Positions 34,147-46,469 of a stretch of 64,000 nt of DNA are shown here, piece after piece. The notes beneath the pieces were generated by a model that saw only the letters and a program-made list of their open reading frames with translations, was not told the DNA's origin and did no database searches. Origin of the DNA: Gordius sp. MW1 (Eukaryota > Nematomorpha > Gordioida > Gordea > Gordiidae). Location: the NCBI GenBank assembly GCA_964036665.1, contig OZ038528.1, positions 26,027,245 through 26,091,244 on the forward strand, read 5' to 3'. A program made the translations under genes and the position numbers. Each line of letters starts with the position of its first letter. Within the stretch, counting starts at the first letter, position 1.

Positions 34147-35451
34147 ATGGCTCAAACACATACCGCACCTCAAGTGACTTTGAATATATCCAAGGAATCC
34201 GAAGTTTCGTATGAATATATTTTATGGAGCCTATATATTGTTTATGGAATGATTCTACCTATTCTAGTGGTGATCGGAGTTATTGGAAGTGCGCTTTATT
34301 ATATGTCACATAGAGTTGTCTTTTCAATCAAGTCTATAATGGGAAGCAATATAGCAAAGATGCACAAAATATCTGTGTACGTGTTAATTAGAGTTATTAC
34401 CCTTTCAGATTTCATCTTGTTCTTATTCATTCTCCCTAATTTTGCAATGTACATGTTAAAATACGAGACATGTTTCGCTAGTAAATGGTATGTCTTTTAT
34501 ATACTTAAAGTCAATTTTCCCCTATTGGAGACATTTGCCAACTTTAGCAATTACATTCGTATAGCTATATCATTAGAGCGCTTGTGGGCTTTAACTTTCC
34601 CACATCGCTATAAACAATTTTGCAAGGACTGGCGCATTAGATATCTGATATTGGCTTTCGGATTTTTCGTTTCTCTGGCCTCAGCAATACCGTATAGTTG
34701 GGGATATAACTTTGTTTATGTTGAAAAGAATAGCACATATTTTGTAGATAGAATTTTTCTCGTTAACAATCTGACACACGCTTCAAGCAGCATTGCCATT
34801 AAAAATGGCACAACTCAAAGATTGAATACAATCAACAGTGCTTGCAAAAATAATGGCTATTTTCACAGATCGAATGCTAAATCTATTAAATGGTTCAATA
34901 GCTATCGTCGTACGATCAACGTTGTATTTTGTCTAGTCCCGTTAATAATGACACTTAGTTCGAATACAATTATAATCTGTTATTATTTACGTTTGATGAG
35001 TCAAAAAAACAAAATAAAAAAGTCTAATGGGAAGAGTGTTGTTGCAGCTGACAATCTTTTGATTCCAAGTGTCACAAGAGCGTCGAGTAATAGAAGCGAT
35101 CAGCATGATGTTTCTTTTAATATGATGCCTCTGAAAAAGCCCACTACACAGGTTAACGGGGACAACCAAGCTTCTACAAAAATAAGAAAATATAGACAGA
35201 ACAAATTAATCTTATTATTGATAGTTATCAATATATATCTTATTCTAAACATATTGCCAACGACAATTTACATGTTTGCTTATCAACCATGGACGGATAC
35301 ATATAAAAGCAAAACTGAACTATGGTTTCAGCATTTCGCCTACATTACGAAATACGGTGTAAATTGTCTAGGCGTATATATACAATTATTTTTAGAACCA
35401 AAAATTCATCAAGGATTTATATACGTTTGTAAAAATTTGTGGCATAAATAG
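34147..35451 (+). CDS. Class A GPCR-like receptor, intact
   Basis: A 434-residue receptor in one open frame. Transmembrane segments are at about 24-53, 74-104, 112-143, 163-187, 256-284, 353-377 and 391-416. N13 in the N-terminus and N195, N208 and N220 in loop 2 are N-glycosylation sequons. C109 and C233 can form the conserved disulphide. D88 in LSD is the helix 2 aspartate. The DRY motif is ERL (144-146). Helix 6 has NILP with P371. The NPxxY site is replaced by GVYIQ. The third inner loop (about 285-350) is long and basic. It is divergent from the copy at 28596-29861, with about 4.3 kb between starts. The family is Rhodopsin-like by layout. The ligand is unknown. Confidence 0.92.
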   Translation: MAQTHTAPQVTLNISKESEVSYEYILWSLYIVYGMILPILVVIGVIGSALYYMSHRVVFSIKSIMGSNIAKMHKISVYVLIRVITLSDFILFLFILPNFAMYMLKYETCFASKWYVFYILKVNFPLLETFANFSNYIRIAISLERLWALTFPHRYKQFCKDWRIRYLILAFGFFVSLASAIPYSWGYNFVYVEKNSTYFVDRIFLVNNLTHASSSIAIKNGTTQRLNTINSACKNNGYFHRSNAKSIKWFNSYRRTINVVFCLVPLIMTLSSNTIIICYYLRLMSQKNKIKKSNGKSVVAADNLLIPSVTRASSNRSDQHDVSFNMMPLKKPTTQVNGDNQASTKIRKYRQNKLILLLIVINIYLILNILPTTIYMFAYQPWTDTYKSKTELWFQHFAYITKYGVNCLGVYIQLFLEPKIHQGFIYVCKNLWHK

Positions 35452-36339
35452 GAACAAATATGATGTCAAAGGAAACACTTGATTGTATGCTTATAATACA
35501 AATAGAATCTACCAATATTTTTTAAAAGCATGATTAAAAATATGTCAAAATGTGTTGTGCCATACATTAAATATGAGTCATTAGTATTCCATACATTTTA
35601 CAATAAAGCAAATCTTTCAAAATTTGAATTGCATGTTAGTTATGCGAGTGAGCCTACACAAACATAATCAAACTTGAAATTTAAAAATTTATATTTAAAT
35701 TATTTATCCTATTGATGCGAAACTAAATATAATTTTAAGCATCATTTTGAACAAAGTTTATCTTAGTTACTGAATAGATCTATGTTTGTTACATATTATT
35801 GCTGCCATTTTTTATATATTTACATAAAAATTAATATAATAAAACTTATAAGCAATTGTAGAACATAGGAATTTTATATGAAACATAAAAGCAACAGCGA
35901 CCAAATGGCGTTAATGTGTAATAGTAAAGTTGAATGTTTTACATTTTAGCAATTTTTCCCTGCCATTTTTTTTAATTTAAACACTTTTACGAATATATTT
36001 ATTAAATATACATCTTAGGATAATTTTAATGTTTAATTCTATTTTATGGTAAATGGGGGGAAATTTAAACATTGCTAAGGTCAAAAGAGGCATATTATAA
36101 CAGTGGCTTAGCCAAGGAAGGAAAGCCGGAAATTACCACCTCCCTTGGCAAAAAAAACAGATTTTGATTAATATATATTGTTAGATAAATAATAAATTAT
36201 ATCTCATTTTAATTTTATTATATTTTTTTTAATAAAAATTACAATTTATTCTTGGGAAGCCAGTTCCCTATGTTAAGGAAAAATTCCGATAAGCTTATTA
36301 TATTCACATATTTATATATATGGAAAACAATCAAGTGGT
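35452..36339. other. 3' flank of the GPCR gene and AT-rich spacer
   Basis: An AATAAA-like signal occurs near 35600 (ACAATAAAGC). A segment near 36102-36270 starting CAGTGGCTTAGCCAAGG loosely resembles the CATGGGCGTAGCCAG MITE ends, but the right end does not match well. Confidence 0.4.
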
Positions 36340-36653
36340 AATGAGAATCGTTAGCTAAGAGAGACGCCTCTGGATTTTAAAATCGTATCGAATATTTTCG
36401 GAATTGGATTCGAATTCGAATTTTATTTTAAAAATAATAGTCGATTTGAGATTCAAAGAATATAAAAATGAAGATTTGAATTCGATTCTAAAATAATTTA
36501 TGGAATCGAAATCGATTCGAATGTTTATTAAGTTTTTTTAATTATTAAAAACTCATTTAAAAAGCTACACATTTAAAAATTTTTAAGATATTTAAAAATA
36601 TACACACATTGAAAATAAAAATATTAAAGGCGAACAAAAAACTATGGTATGTC

Positions 36654-36656
36654 TAA
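36654..36656. repeat. Left TAA target duplication
   Basis: TAA before the MITE, matched by TAA at 36920-36922. Confidence 0.75.
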
Positions 36657-36919
36657 GGGCTTGTCTTAATATCGGATTCCGATTCAAATGGCGCGAATTT
36701 ATTTTTATCAAATATCCGATTCAATTTAATTCAAGCTAAGCTGTAATTATTAATATTTTGTTTTTTGATAATTAAATTTTTTTTTTTATTTTAACTCTTA
36801 TTAATCGCTGTTATGTTATGCGTCTGAAATGTAAATCTGCTGTGAATTCGAAGTTAAGACACGGCTATGTTTTAACCCGTACTTTGCTGCGTAGCAAAAT
36901 TCGATATTAAGACAAGCCC
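36657..36919. mobile_element. Harbinger/Tourist-like MITE
   Basis: A 263-bp element with perfect 18-bp inverted ends, GGGCTTGTCTTAATATCG and CGATATTAAGACAAGCCC, flanked by TAA on both sides. Ends starting GGG and a 3-bp TWA duplication fit the PIF/Harbinger superfamily. No coding sequence. Confidence 0.88.
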
Positions 36920-38030
36920 TAAGACAATCAAGAACCGTTTTTAGCCAATTTTTAAGGCAAATTAACTTCCTAACACTTTTTTCCTTAAGCGATTGCTTGT
37001 GTTTATTGGTTCCGGTTAAAAATATTCTTTTGCACGGGGTAAATGATCTAGGTATAGAGAAAAAATTTTCCAATTCTTGGATGGCTGAAAAACGACGTTG
37101 ATTGATTTCCACCATTGTAAAGGCTCAACATTTAAGGCCACAAGCAGTTTATGCGAAATTGTCTCCAATGGATACTTCGCCATTTAATAGACGAGTGTTG
37201 ATACCTCGCTAGTTTATACGAAATCGGGCTGACTTCCTACAGCAGTTTTTAAGTCATATTAAATTTCTCTAAAGGATATGCCATGTACAGGTGATAAACA
37301 CTCAAATTTTGAGACTTAAATCGATGACACTCGCTAATAAGGCTATCTTCTTATTGAATGCCATGTATTTTAAATTTTCTGTTTGGCCATTTTGACAGCA
37401 TGATCTTCTATGCCTGGTTGATAATATACCGGTAATACCAAGTTAATTGTGGGATTTGCCTCCCCCCCCCCCGGATATTATATTAGTTCCACTGCAAAAG
37501 GGAAAAAGTATTAATTTAACCTATTCAATTTGTTCCCATTGAACGTTGGATATTAATTCCTCCTAAGAGGAATTTAAAGGCCAAATCCAATGCATGCCTT
37601 TATAGCCTTTTCTAACATTGTATAAATGCTTTCCACCTGACTACCATGTCAAGTTTTGCCTTTAAGTAATTAATTGGTGGGTCAAATTCTTAACATATAG
37701 CCTTTAATCGTGGAATATTTTTGGGTGTCTTGCAATTCATCAAAGTCCATAATTTAATTTAATTGTGATCCTTATTCTCCATAACTTATGTAGGTTTAAA
37801 AATCTTTAATTAAACTTTTTCAAATTGTAGCAGGAAAAATAACAAAAATGCGGTAAGATAAAAATAGTTAAATATTTGAGTCTCGTCTATTTAAATATAA
37901 CTTTTAGCAGCGTAAATATTTGATTCGAAACTTACACGTATAGATTCGAATTCGGATTCGAAATTTCTAATCGAATCCGAATCCAATCCGAATCGATTCG
38001 TCAGCAGTTCGTTCCTAAAGAATCTATTGC

Positions 38031-39099
38031 AGGTTCACTATATCGTTATATAAACCTGAAAGGTAAGCGTGGATATTTTTTATGTTATATATGAAATTAG
38101 TTGCACGCATTATAGCGTTGTAAAAACACCAACAAAAGTAGTATTGTTACTGAAATATGAAAATAGGAGTTTTTAGCTTTTCTATGAATTGCACATATAT
38201 TATAGCATATGTTTTTAAATTTAAGAGTAAACCATTTTATTAGTTTAAGACCTCATATTATGTCCCATAAAAATTATTTAATCCATTTTTAAATAATTTA
38301 GCTGAAAAATATTCTTCAAAAGCTTGTGCATATATTATAGTGTGGTGGAAAATCTAGAGAGGTTAGAGGATTATACTTTATACTTTACCTGCTAAGCTTA
38401 TTTTATAAGTCAATGTAAACGACAAATCAATTGCATTATATGATTTATGGCTTAAGAATTTGAGTTAAAGCATAACAAACTCCTTTTAGACTCATTTTAG
38501 CTTTAATGTTTATAAGGCAATCGTTCGGCAGGGCCGCTAGGGTCCTCCAAAAATATTAAGTTATTAAAGCCAAATCTCTATTATTATTTTGAATAATTAA
38601 CCGGGGAATCAAAAGATCATGACATCAGACAGGATGATATAATTTTTGCGAAATTTGACGATGCTTTATTTATATTTACTACTTGATTAAACATTTTAAG
38701 TCAAAATATAATAGATTAACACATTGGATTTATATAAACGTTTACGTTCGTTGTTCCTAATGTATAATACACGTGATTGTTATCATTTGTTTTAAGTTTT
38801 AAGTTTATCCTATTTGAATAATAAAGCTTCAGAGTAGTAAAACCACATAAGTCTGTATGTTTATATATACTAATGCTAAGGATATAAATATGCGAAAAAT
38901 ATAATATTATTTATATGCCCTGGCGGCCACTCATTATTCAACAAGCTAAAACATTTTAAATTATACGGAGTAATTGGGTGGGTAAATTATCCCATATTAA
39001 AAGTAACGCAATTAAATCATTTTATATGTAAATTACAAATTCTAGTATGCACAACTAAATTTACTATATTATGATTATGATGTTTAATAAATAAATTTA
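38031..39099. other. No recognisable feature
   Basis: AT-rich with no long open frame or identified repeat. Confidence 0.5.
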
Positions 39100-39245
39100 A
39101 AAGCCGAGATCTCCCTAATAAAATCTCGTATCGTCTCGTTTCGAGGTCGAAACTCGTCCTGATCCCGGGACAAATTTTCAAAATCTTGTTTCTTCTCGGT
39201 TTTTCGAGACGAGATCGAAATTTTTCTCGTAGTTTCCGAATCACT
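39100..39245. repeat. CTCG/CGAG-rich low-complexity block
   Basis: Words such as TCTCGTATCGTCTCG and TTTTCGAGACGAGATCG recur within 145 bp. The style is like the subterminal blocks at 5590-5790 and 36385-36520. An apparent 75-codon minus-strand frame here is a by-product. Confidence 0.5.
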
Positions 39246-42200
39246 AGGAAAGTTTAGGTTTTATTAGACGAAAATCTAAATTGTATGTTATTAACGCAGT
39301 TGTTATATTCAATTCGAGGAATTATCATAAGCTAAACGAATGTCAATCAAAAAGCTATATAATATTTTGAATTGACTTATTAATTTTTATGTTTATTTAT
39401 TATAAGATGCAATGATTTTAATTATTAGCTTATTATGATTTTGTTTAAAGACTTTTAAATGATGTAGCAGGTTATAATGTTGAGTGACAATACCAGGGCG
39501 TAGGCAGAATTCCTCAAGGGGGGTTTAAAATTTTTTGATAAATAATTCTTTAACAAAATATTAAATTATATACATTGATGGCATAAGTGGGTTTGCCCAA
39601 AGGTGGGGGGGGGGGGGGGTAATTTAAAGGCCCAAGAAACAAAAAGCTTATCCATGCCCTGCCCCTTTATCCACCATCTAAAGGTCGGAAATTTATAAAA
39701 TTAACTTTTACGATTTCAGCTACATTTGCTTTATTTAAGTTGGCTATTTTAGATCATCTGAACTTTAAAAATCAATTAACTAAACCATGAGGATCATAAA
39801 TTCTTAATTGACGTTAATCATCAGTTTAGTCAAATTTTAAATAAAGGAAATTTTGAAGTAAGTTCAAAAATGAAGCGTGCAAAACGCTATGTAAAATATA
39901 TTTATGGAGCATTAATTATTATTTGTATTTTATTAATAAGATATTAGGATTAACACATGCAATTTAATAAAACAAGGAATATATGGTAAGTTTAGGTGGC
40001 CATGTTAAAGGGATGGAAATAAAATGATTAATCACTTTTTATTACTAAAATTTGGCTTGAAATTCCATCTTCCTCTTGTATTCTAAAATTGAGAAAGTTT
40101 TAAAGATATAACTAAGATTTAGATTTCCATTAATTTAAAACGCGTAAGAAAATATTTGTGTAAATAGTCGGTAGATTTCACATTAAATTGACACTCACTT
40201 TAATTAAGGCAATTTATAAGCGCAACACATCCATCCCATTAATAAATTTGTATGCGGGGAGGGCACAGGGTTGAAATCTCATATTACAAGATAATTATTA
40301 GATATGATTTTAATCAAATTTTTTAAATCTTTGGTTCGCAAATAACCTCACAATTAATATATGTCATTTAAAATTTATACAACCAATTCTTATTTCCAAA
40401 TTTATAATAAAATCAAATTTTAATGCGATATAAGAGGTCTGCATCCCGACCTTGCGGCCAAAGAATGCCCTTAAAACCAATCAACGCGTAACTTTTCCCT
40501 CAAGCTTTTTTAATATATGATCGTTTAGCCCGAACTTTAATATATTTATTATTTTTCTTGCCATAATAATGTGTCTAATATAATTGATTAATTTAAAGTA
40601 TATAAAAAGTGAATAAGATGATATATAGTTTATTTTCAAGCTCACAAATATCTTCCCTGAGAAGAGCTTAGTATCGCTAAGAAGTTTAAATAAAACCTTG
40701 CTGTTAGAATATCATTTTTTCGCTTCAATAGGTAACATATGGATTTTGAAACCGAGCATCGCCCGCTAATTTATTTAATAACTTATGTCCGCAGAGTTCG
40801 AAAGTTTTAGAACTCGTGTTAAGGCGACAAACGAGATAAAAAATTTGGATAAGAGGTGTCCTGATATTTGGCCGTTTTGTAATTCTCGCGACTTTGTCTG
40901 CAATGAAACTCAATTATTGCATAGACCATCTTGCCTTATATATTTCGCCGGCACTAAGACCCGCACGATCGAGCGAAACTCTAAGTGACATTTAAAAATT
41001 CAGCTAGAGATTCTACTAAAACCGTTTACCCCGTGCTACTATAAACTACTTACATTTTCCTCATTATCAAATGAGAATTATGTATTTATTTTAGAATTTT
41101 AAGTTCTTGATCGGTCTTTAGGTGGTATTTTTTTAATTCTCACTGGTCTAGTCTTGTGTGCCCAAAATGTTTTCTGACGGGCTGGGACTGAAAAGGTCTA
41201 TAATTTGATCGGAAAAATTAAAACGACTTTAGATAAGGAAGGGTTTGAATTTAAAAATTTTGTTACAGACCTTTGGTAAGAATAATAATTCTTAATTTTA
41301 ACTATAAGTATGCATAATTTAGAGCATACAAACCTGAGGGCAAATTTTTATAAAGAAAAGAATAAAAAGTATTTCTAAATACTATATGTACACCAACAAG
41401 TTTTCAAATCTATTTTTCCTAGAACTTAAAAACGTCACTCCTTAAGGCAAACTAGTTCCTTTTCAACTTTAGCAACTATGACAATATTCCATGAAGTATC
41501 ATTTATTTTACTTTTTTGCTCAGATTAATCATAAATTTTGAATCCAATTACAACAATTGGTTTAACTAATGATCTTGTCCGAAGAAATTGGGAGGGAAAT
41601 GGCTCAATTTTTTGGGCCACGAGACAAAGTTCAAGGACGAAATTTAAGAAAGTTCCTAACCAATTTAATCATCTATTATTAGCTATTGTTCCAAACCAGT
41701 ATCAACTTTTGTATTCTTGTTTATTTTTCTGTTATCTTACTTCTTCTCTCAATCTTTACTATTATAGTTGAAATCTCCTTGATGTTTCTAAATCAATCCT
41801 TTACCACCTAATTTTCTTACTTAATAATAACCGTGTGATCCCAAACTAATTTATAGGAATTCTTAAAGATTAATAAATTATACGCTTTTTAAAATTATTG
41901 TTTCAATTCAAACAAGACAGATCCTTTTTAATTTATCTTATCATTCCAATTAAATTGCAATTAACTTTTACTAGTTATCATATAAATCGTTAAAGTGTTA
42001 TTTCAATCTTGTTAACAGAAATTGAAAATAATAATATATAGAGTTGTTTTGTCTAAAATGATTAATAATTTGATTCAGTTCCAAATTTTTAAATATTTGT
42101 TTGTATATAGATGTATTTGGAGGGGGCACTCTTTATTGAAGGTATATAAATAAAGTGAGTGAAAAGAAAAGAGTTCGAAGAGTAACGAAGAAGTGTTTTG

Positions 42201-43340
42201 AACGCCTTTATATAATCGCGAATTAATTGAATAAATCAATTACATTTAATGGTAAATGCGAGTTATATGTGATTGGTCAATTAATGTCGCGAAGTAGTAA
42301 GGTAATGTAAATGAGTCAATTAAGTTTCAAGACATAAGTAATATGCCGCGAGCAAAATAGTAATTGACGCAACACTACAGATGTTTGTACTTGGCAATAC
42401 TATAATAATTAGTTTTGAGTTATTTGATAAATTAAATCAAACGTTTTTAGTATCCTAAGATAAAAAATTATTGCGAATCTTATTTACATAATAGCAGATC
42501 CGAACTAATTTTTTTACTGTAATTTGCTATAGTATAATTCGGGGGAATATTAAGCATTGAATCAATATTCATTTTAAAATATATTAATATATGAATTTTA
42601 ATCTAAGGTTGCGTATATGAAAATTAAAAGATTTAATATTGTTAGAGATCCTTTATATAAGAATTTAGCTCAAGGCTTAGCATAAAAGGATTAACGTCAC
42701 AGTTTTTCTGATAAATCCTAGCAAAGTTTATCCAATAATTCTTAATTTTGTCCTCTAGAGTAAGTTAAATCTCATGAAAAACATTTTTAAGGATGTCATT
42801 TGATACATTGTTAAATGAGATTCTAGTAGTAATATATTTAGGTCTCCTAAAAAGGTCCTTATAAAGTTTTGGGCTACTTACGACTTTCTAGGATTCAATA
42901 AATAGTTTAAACGAGGTAAGTTAAATAAAACTTGTGGGCTATGTGTTATAATCATAATTAAACTCAAGTATTAGAATGTTTGGTTTTTGTTAAATTTTGT
43001 ACCTATTACATGTATTATATTATTTATTATTATATTATTAAGCACAAATTCATAAATTTGACGAGCTCTATATTTAATGCCCTTCGAGAAGTCTATATTC
43101 GAGGATTACACTATAGCAATATATTCCCAATTTGGATTAATACCAATTTGTAGCTGTAGGATTAGCCCTAAATGTGACGTTTATTAAACATAGCAGTGTG
43201 TTAAGGGATATTTATCCATCTGGACTTACACTCGTCAAATATGTCATATTGTGCAATAGTTTTGGTTGCCTGATGGCTTTAATATGGCCGCTAGGATACA
43301 GGCTATCCAATGCCGCATACTTTCAGCAATCACAATCGTT
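39246..43340. other. Long AT-rich stretch, nothing firm
   Basis: A G16 homopolymer lies near 39604. A segment near 39490-39660 (CAGGGCGTAGGCAGAATTCC) looks like a broken MITE. No frame above about 80 codons and no recognised protein motif. Confidence 0.5.
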
Positions 43341-44600
43341 GGAATAATTCATTTATCTTATATATTTCCATCCTACCTTTACAGGGATTCTAATACAGTC
43401 TAAAAATTTTGTTATGTTCATGTTCGTTATTAAACGCTTTTCGACACAATGTTATTTGTGGCAGGAGGGAAATTGCTTAAAATTCCGACAAATAGCATCT
43501 CCACCACCACCTGTAACTCTTGCTAAAGGTTGTATCTTTAATCGTTTAAATTGTTTCGGGTTAAAAAGATATAAATTCACTGAATCCATAATTCCAGCCT
43601 TGCATAGATCCTATCGCTCGATTCCAGTTCAAAATCGATGGACCACTTTTAAGATCTATTTTAGAAACGAAAATTTTATCAAATTTCTAACCTTATGCTG
43701 TCTAATAACGCCATCGTTTGTACCACCAGTAGAATAATGCTATAAAATACAAATGCTAAAATTCTATGCGGATAATTATGATGAGCAATCATCAGGAGTT
43801 ATAGGAGTGGTTCTTCTCACTACCCAATTACCCTTAATAATGCTGTATGGGGGGCGTTACTGAAAACAAAGGATCCCACTAAAAAAAAATATTGTCCAAT
43901 AGGGATTGCTAACAAAATTCAAACAGAATACGTAAAAACTTTACAAATTGGACCTTTTCAAACAAGCATTAAATTTATCAATATCGCTAAAAACTTATCC
44001 GTCCTCTCACTACATTATTAACCTTATGTTATATTTGGCTTTATTACAAGTTAAACCGTTATAAAATAATGTTAAGGTTTTAGAAACCAATTTAATAAAG
44101 CATAAAATCAAAGTTGATAGCATCAATCAACCAGCGTCAGTATCAGATAATAATGAGTCTATCAAAAACTCTATATATAAGATTAAATCCAACTACACGC
44201 CTTTCTGCAAAAAATTTAACAAATTATCGGTAACAATATGTGAATCCAGAGAATTGCGTGGTCTTTTAAAGTCCGAACTCATATAAACAATGTTGCAAAT
44301 TATATTAGCTCTTCTCAATTTAACTTATATCGTACCTAAAAAAATTTACACGTACTCTTTACAGTTATCTTGTACTTGGTACTGCAATCACCTTACAGTC
44401 AAAGGAATGTCGATAAATTAACACACTTAGTTGTCATCGATTTTGAAGTTGGAAAAATCACAAATGTTATTGAACTTATTAATATGACACTGATATCAGG
44501 ATGTATTTTATTAGCAATGCCAGAAACACGACGACACTTTAACATTGGCAAACCTTTTAAGTTTGTGATTTAATGTCTATCATGTATCCTTAAAAACCAC
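43341..44600 (+). other. Region of unassigned open frames
   Basis: One frame is open from about 43360 to 43737 (107 codons from the ATG at 43414), and another stretch of about 70 codons is open near 44060-44285. The sequences look protein-like but match no family I recognise. It may be a decayed transposable element gene. I do not assign a function. Confidence 0.3.
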
Positions 44601-45162
44601 CGTCAAACATCAAATCAATTTGTCTAATTTAACATACTTGTAAATATCCTTAATTTGCTAAGCTATAATGAATTTCTATGCGTTTATTAAAAGAAATAAC
44701 TATTTTAATATATATTTTACTTAGTAGCAAGTAATCTATATGTACGATAACCGTAATTAAATGTTTTTTAAAGATAAATGAATAAATCGATAAATCGTAT
44801 GATTTGTTAAGTATTTTTAAATAATTTAGACATGGGATCAAATATTTTTTATAAAATGGGTCGAATTCCAAATATTTTGAAAGCCTAAATAAAGAAGAGT
44901 ATAGCTCTGATTAGCAGAATAAATATTATGAGGTAGGTGAATTACTACTTATTAACAAAACATATCCACTAGAATTTAAAGTTGATTTTATGAATTTCAT
45001 TACAATATAAACGCAAACTCAAAAGGAAAATTAATACTTTTAATTACGTTATAAGCAATTAATAAAGAATTTAGAACTAAGTCGTCAATCATGGCTTGAT
45101 AAAATATAAAGTTTAAAAAGGATCAATTACACAGGTCTACAAAAAACCATAGAGTACATATT
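44601..45162. other. No recognisable feature
   Basis: AT-rich spacer. Confidence 0.5.
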
Positions 45163-45680
45163 ACACACGCGCTGTTTACTAACACATCTCTCTCTCCCTT
45201 TCTCCATCTCTTCCACTCCCGCCCCCATATCTCTCCAAGCACACATGCAGGGGGCGGGAGTGGAGGAGAGTAAGGAGAGTAGGTGAAGGGAGAGAGATAT
45301 GTGTTAGTAAACATCGTGTACGCAGTATGTACTCTAATGCTCCTTTTTCCAGACATAGTGGGACGAATTTTGATAAGGGGAAAAGATTCACGTAAACGCG
45401 TATAAATTTAAATATAGAGGTGAAATAAAAATAATAAATTTATACAAGAGGAGATGAGACTTAAATCTACACAAAAACACTAATTTTTTTTAATATAAAT
45501 TTAAAATGGAGTTGGTATTTAACTTCAAAATACCTTAAAACGGCCATTTTTTACACCTTCAACCTCATTTATCTAAAAAACTGGAGGTTTTGGAAAAAAA
45601 ACTAAAAATATATTTGTGATCAGCGCGAAATTCTCTATCAGGATTATTGGTCCGATTGCAGGATGGAATCACAAAGTCAA
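45163..45680 (+). repeat. Interspersed repeat with 5' foldback (copy 2)
   Basis: The first 155 bp fold back: arms with GTTTACTAACACATCTCTC on the left and its inverted match on the right (GAGAGATATGTGTTAGTAAAC) enclose a CACTCCCGCCCCC/GGGGGCGGGAGTGG inner pair. The rest (polypurine, then GGTCCGATTGCAGGAT) matches 10860-11110 and, inverted, 52600-52960. The short frames on the minus strand come from the foldback. Confidence 0.75.
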
Positions 45681-46310
45681 AATTTGTAGACCTGTGTTAT
45701 TGAATGAATATATCAAAAATACTTTAGCTGCTACCCACAATTATTATAAAAATACTCTAAATTTTCAAACTATTAAGATTTTTAATTTTAACTTCTAAGA
45801 GTATTAATTTTAACTTCTGAAATGTAAAAAGATGCGTCACTTTTATTAATGTTAGAAAGATTTTCTTGTTTTTATCCATGTTACAAAAATATATATCTTT
45901 ATCTAAAGCTAAAATTTTTTTTAAAAAATATGAAGATTCGTTACACAAATTTGGAATGCAAATCTAGAAGCTTTATTAAAATCCAGTGGATGTCTTTAAT
46001 TACAAAAGTTATTTTAACCTTTCAATCCTTAAGGCAAGCAATATAGTTTACGTCATTAAACCACTGGATATAAAATAATTTCAAATATTAAAAGTTTAAC
46101 TAGCTACAGCTACAGGTCATCATTTCATATCTAGAAAAGTTCAAATCCAATGTTCTACTTTTAAAGGAACGCATTCAAGTTCAGATCTTTTAATTATATG
46201 CAAATAAAAAGTATCTATTATATTTAAATGGGCTTTATTTTAAATTCAAAAAAAATTATTAAAAGTAAATTAATGTTTGACTTTAATATATATAAACCTA
46301 TTAAAATACC
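45681..46310. other. No recognisable feature
   Basis: AT-rich. Short frames only. Confidence 0.5.
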
Positions 46311-46469
46311 CATGGGCGTTGCCAGAGGGAGGCATGGAAGGGCGGTGCCCCCCTCTAAATTCATTATTGTTTATATTTATTAAAATAAAGGTTAAAATTC
46401 CAAAAAATTCTCATTATACCCTTCTTATCATTATTGCCTCACTCTATTCCAGTGCTAGCTACCCCTATG
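46311..46469. mobile_element. CATGGGCGTAGCCAG-type MITE with 8-bp duplication
   Basis: The ends CATGGGCGTTGCCAGAGG and CTAGCTACCCCTATG are inverted matches. The flanks AAAATACC (46303-46310) and AATATACC (46470-46477) agree at seven of eight bases, as for a hAT insertion. Confidence 0.8.

Larger units (their letters stand above)
36340..38030. repeat. Interspersed repeat with GATTCGAA subterminal blocks (copy 2)
   Basis: GAATTCGAATT, ATCGATTCGAAT and related words crowd 36385-36520 and 37920-38010. The sequence between partly matches the repeat at 30410-31330. It contains a Harbinger-like MITE at 36657-36919. No coding frame of note. Confidence 0.5.

Noticed and set aside
39490-39660. MITE of the CATGGGCGTAGCCAG family
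   Set aside because: The left edge is similar (CAGGGCGTAGGCAG), but no inverted right end could be found.
40785-40988. 67-codon frame on the plus strand
   Set aside because: An overlapping frame exists on the other strand, with no motif and no homologue in the window.
45123-45391. Two minus-strand frames of 70-77 codons
   Set aside because: They lie in the foldback of a repeat and have low-complexity proline and arginine-rich translations.
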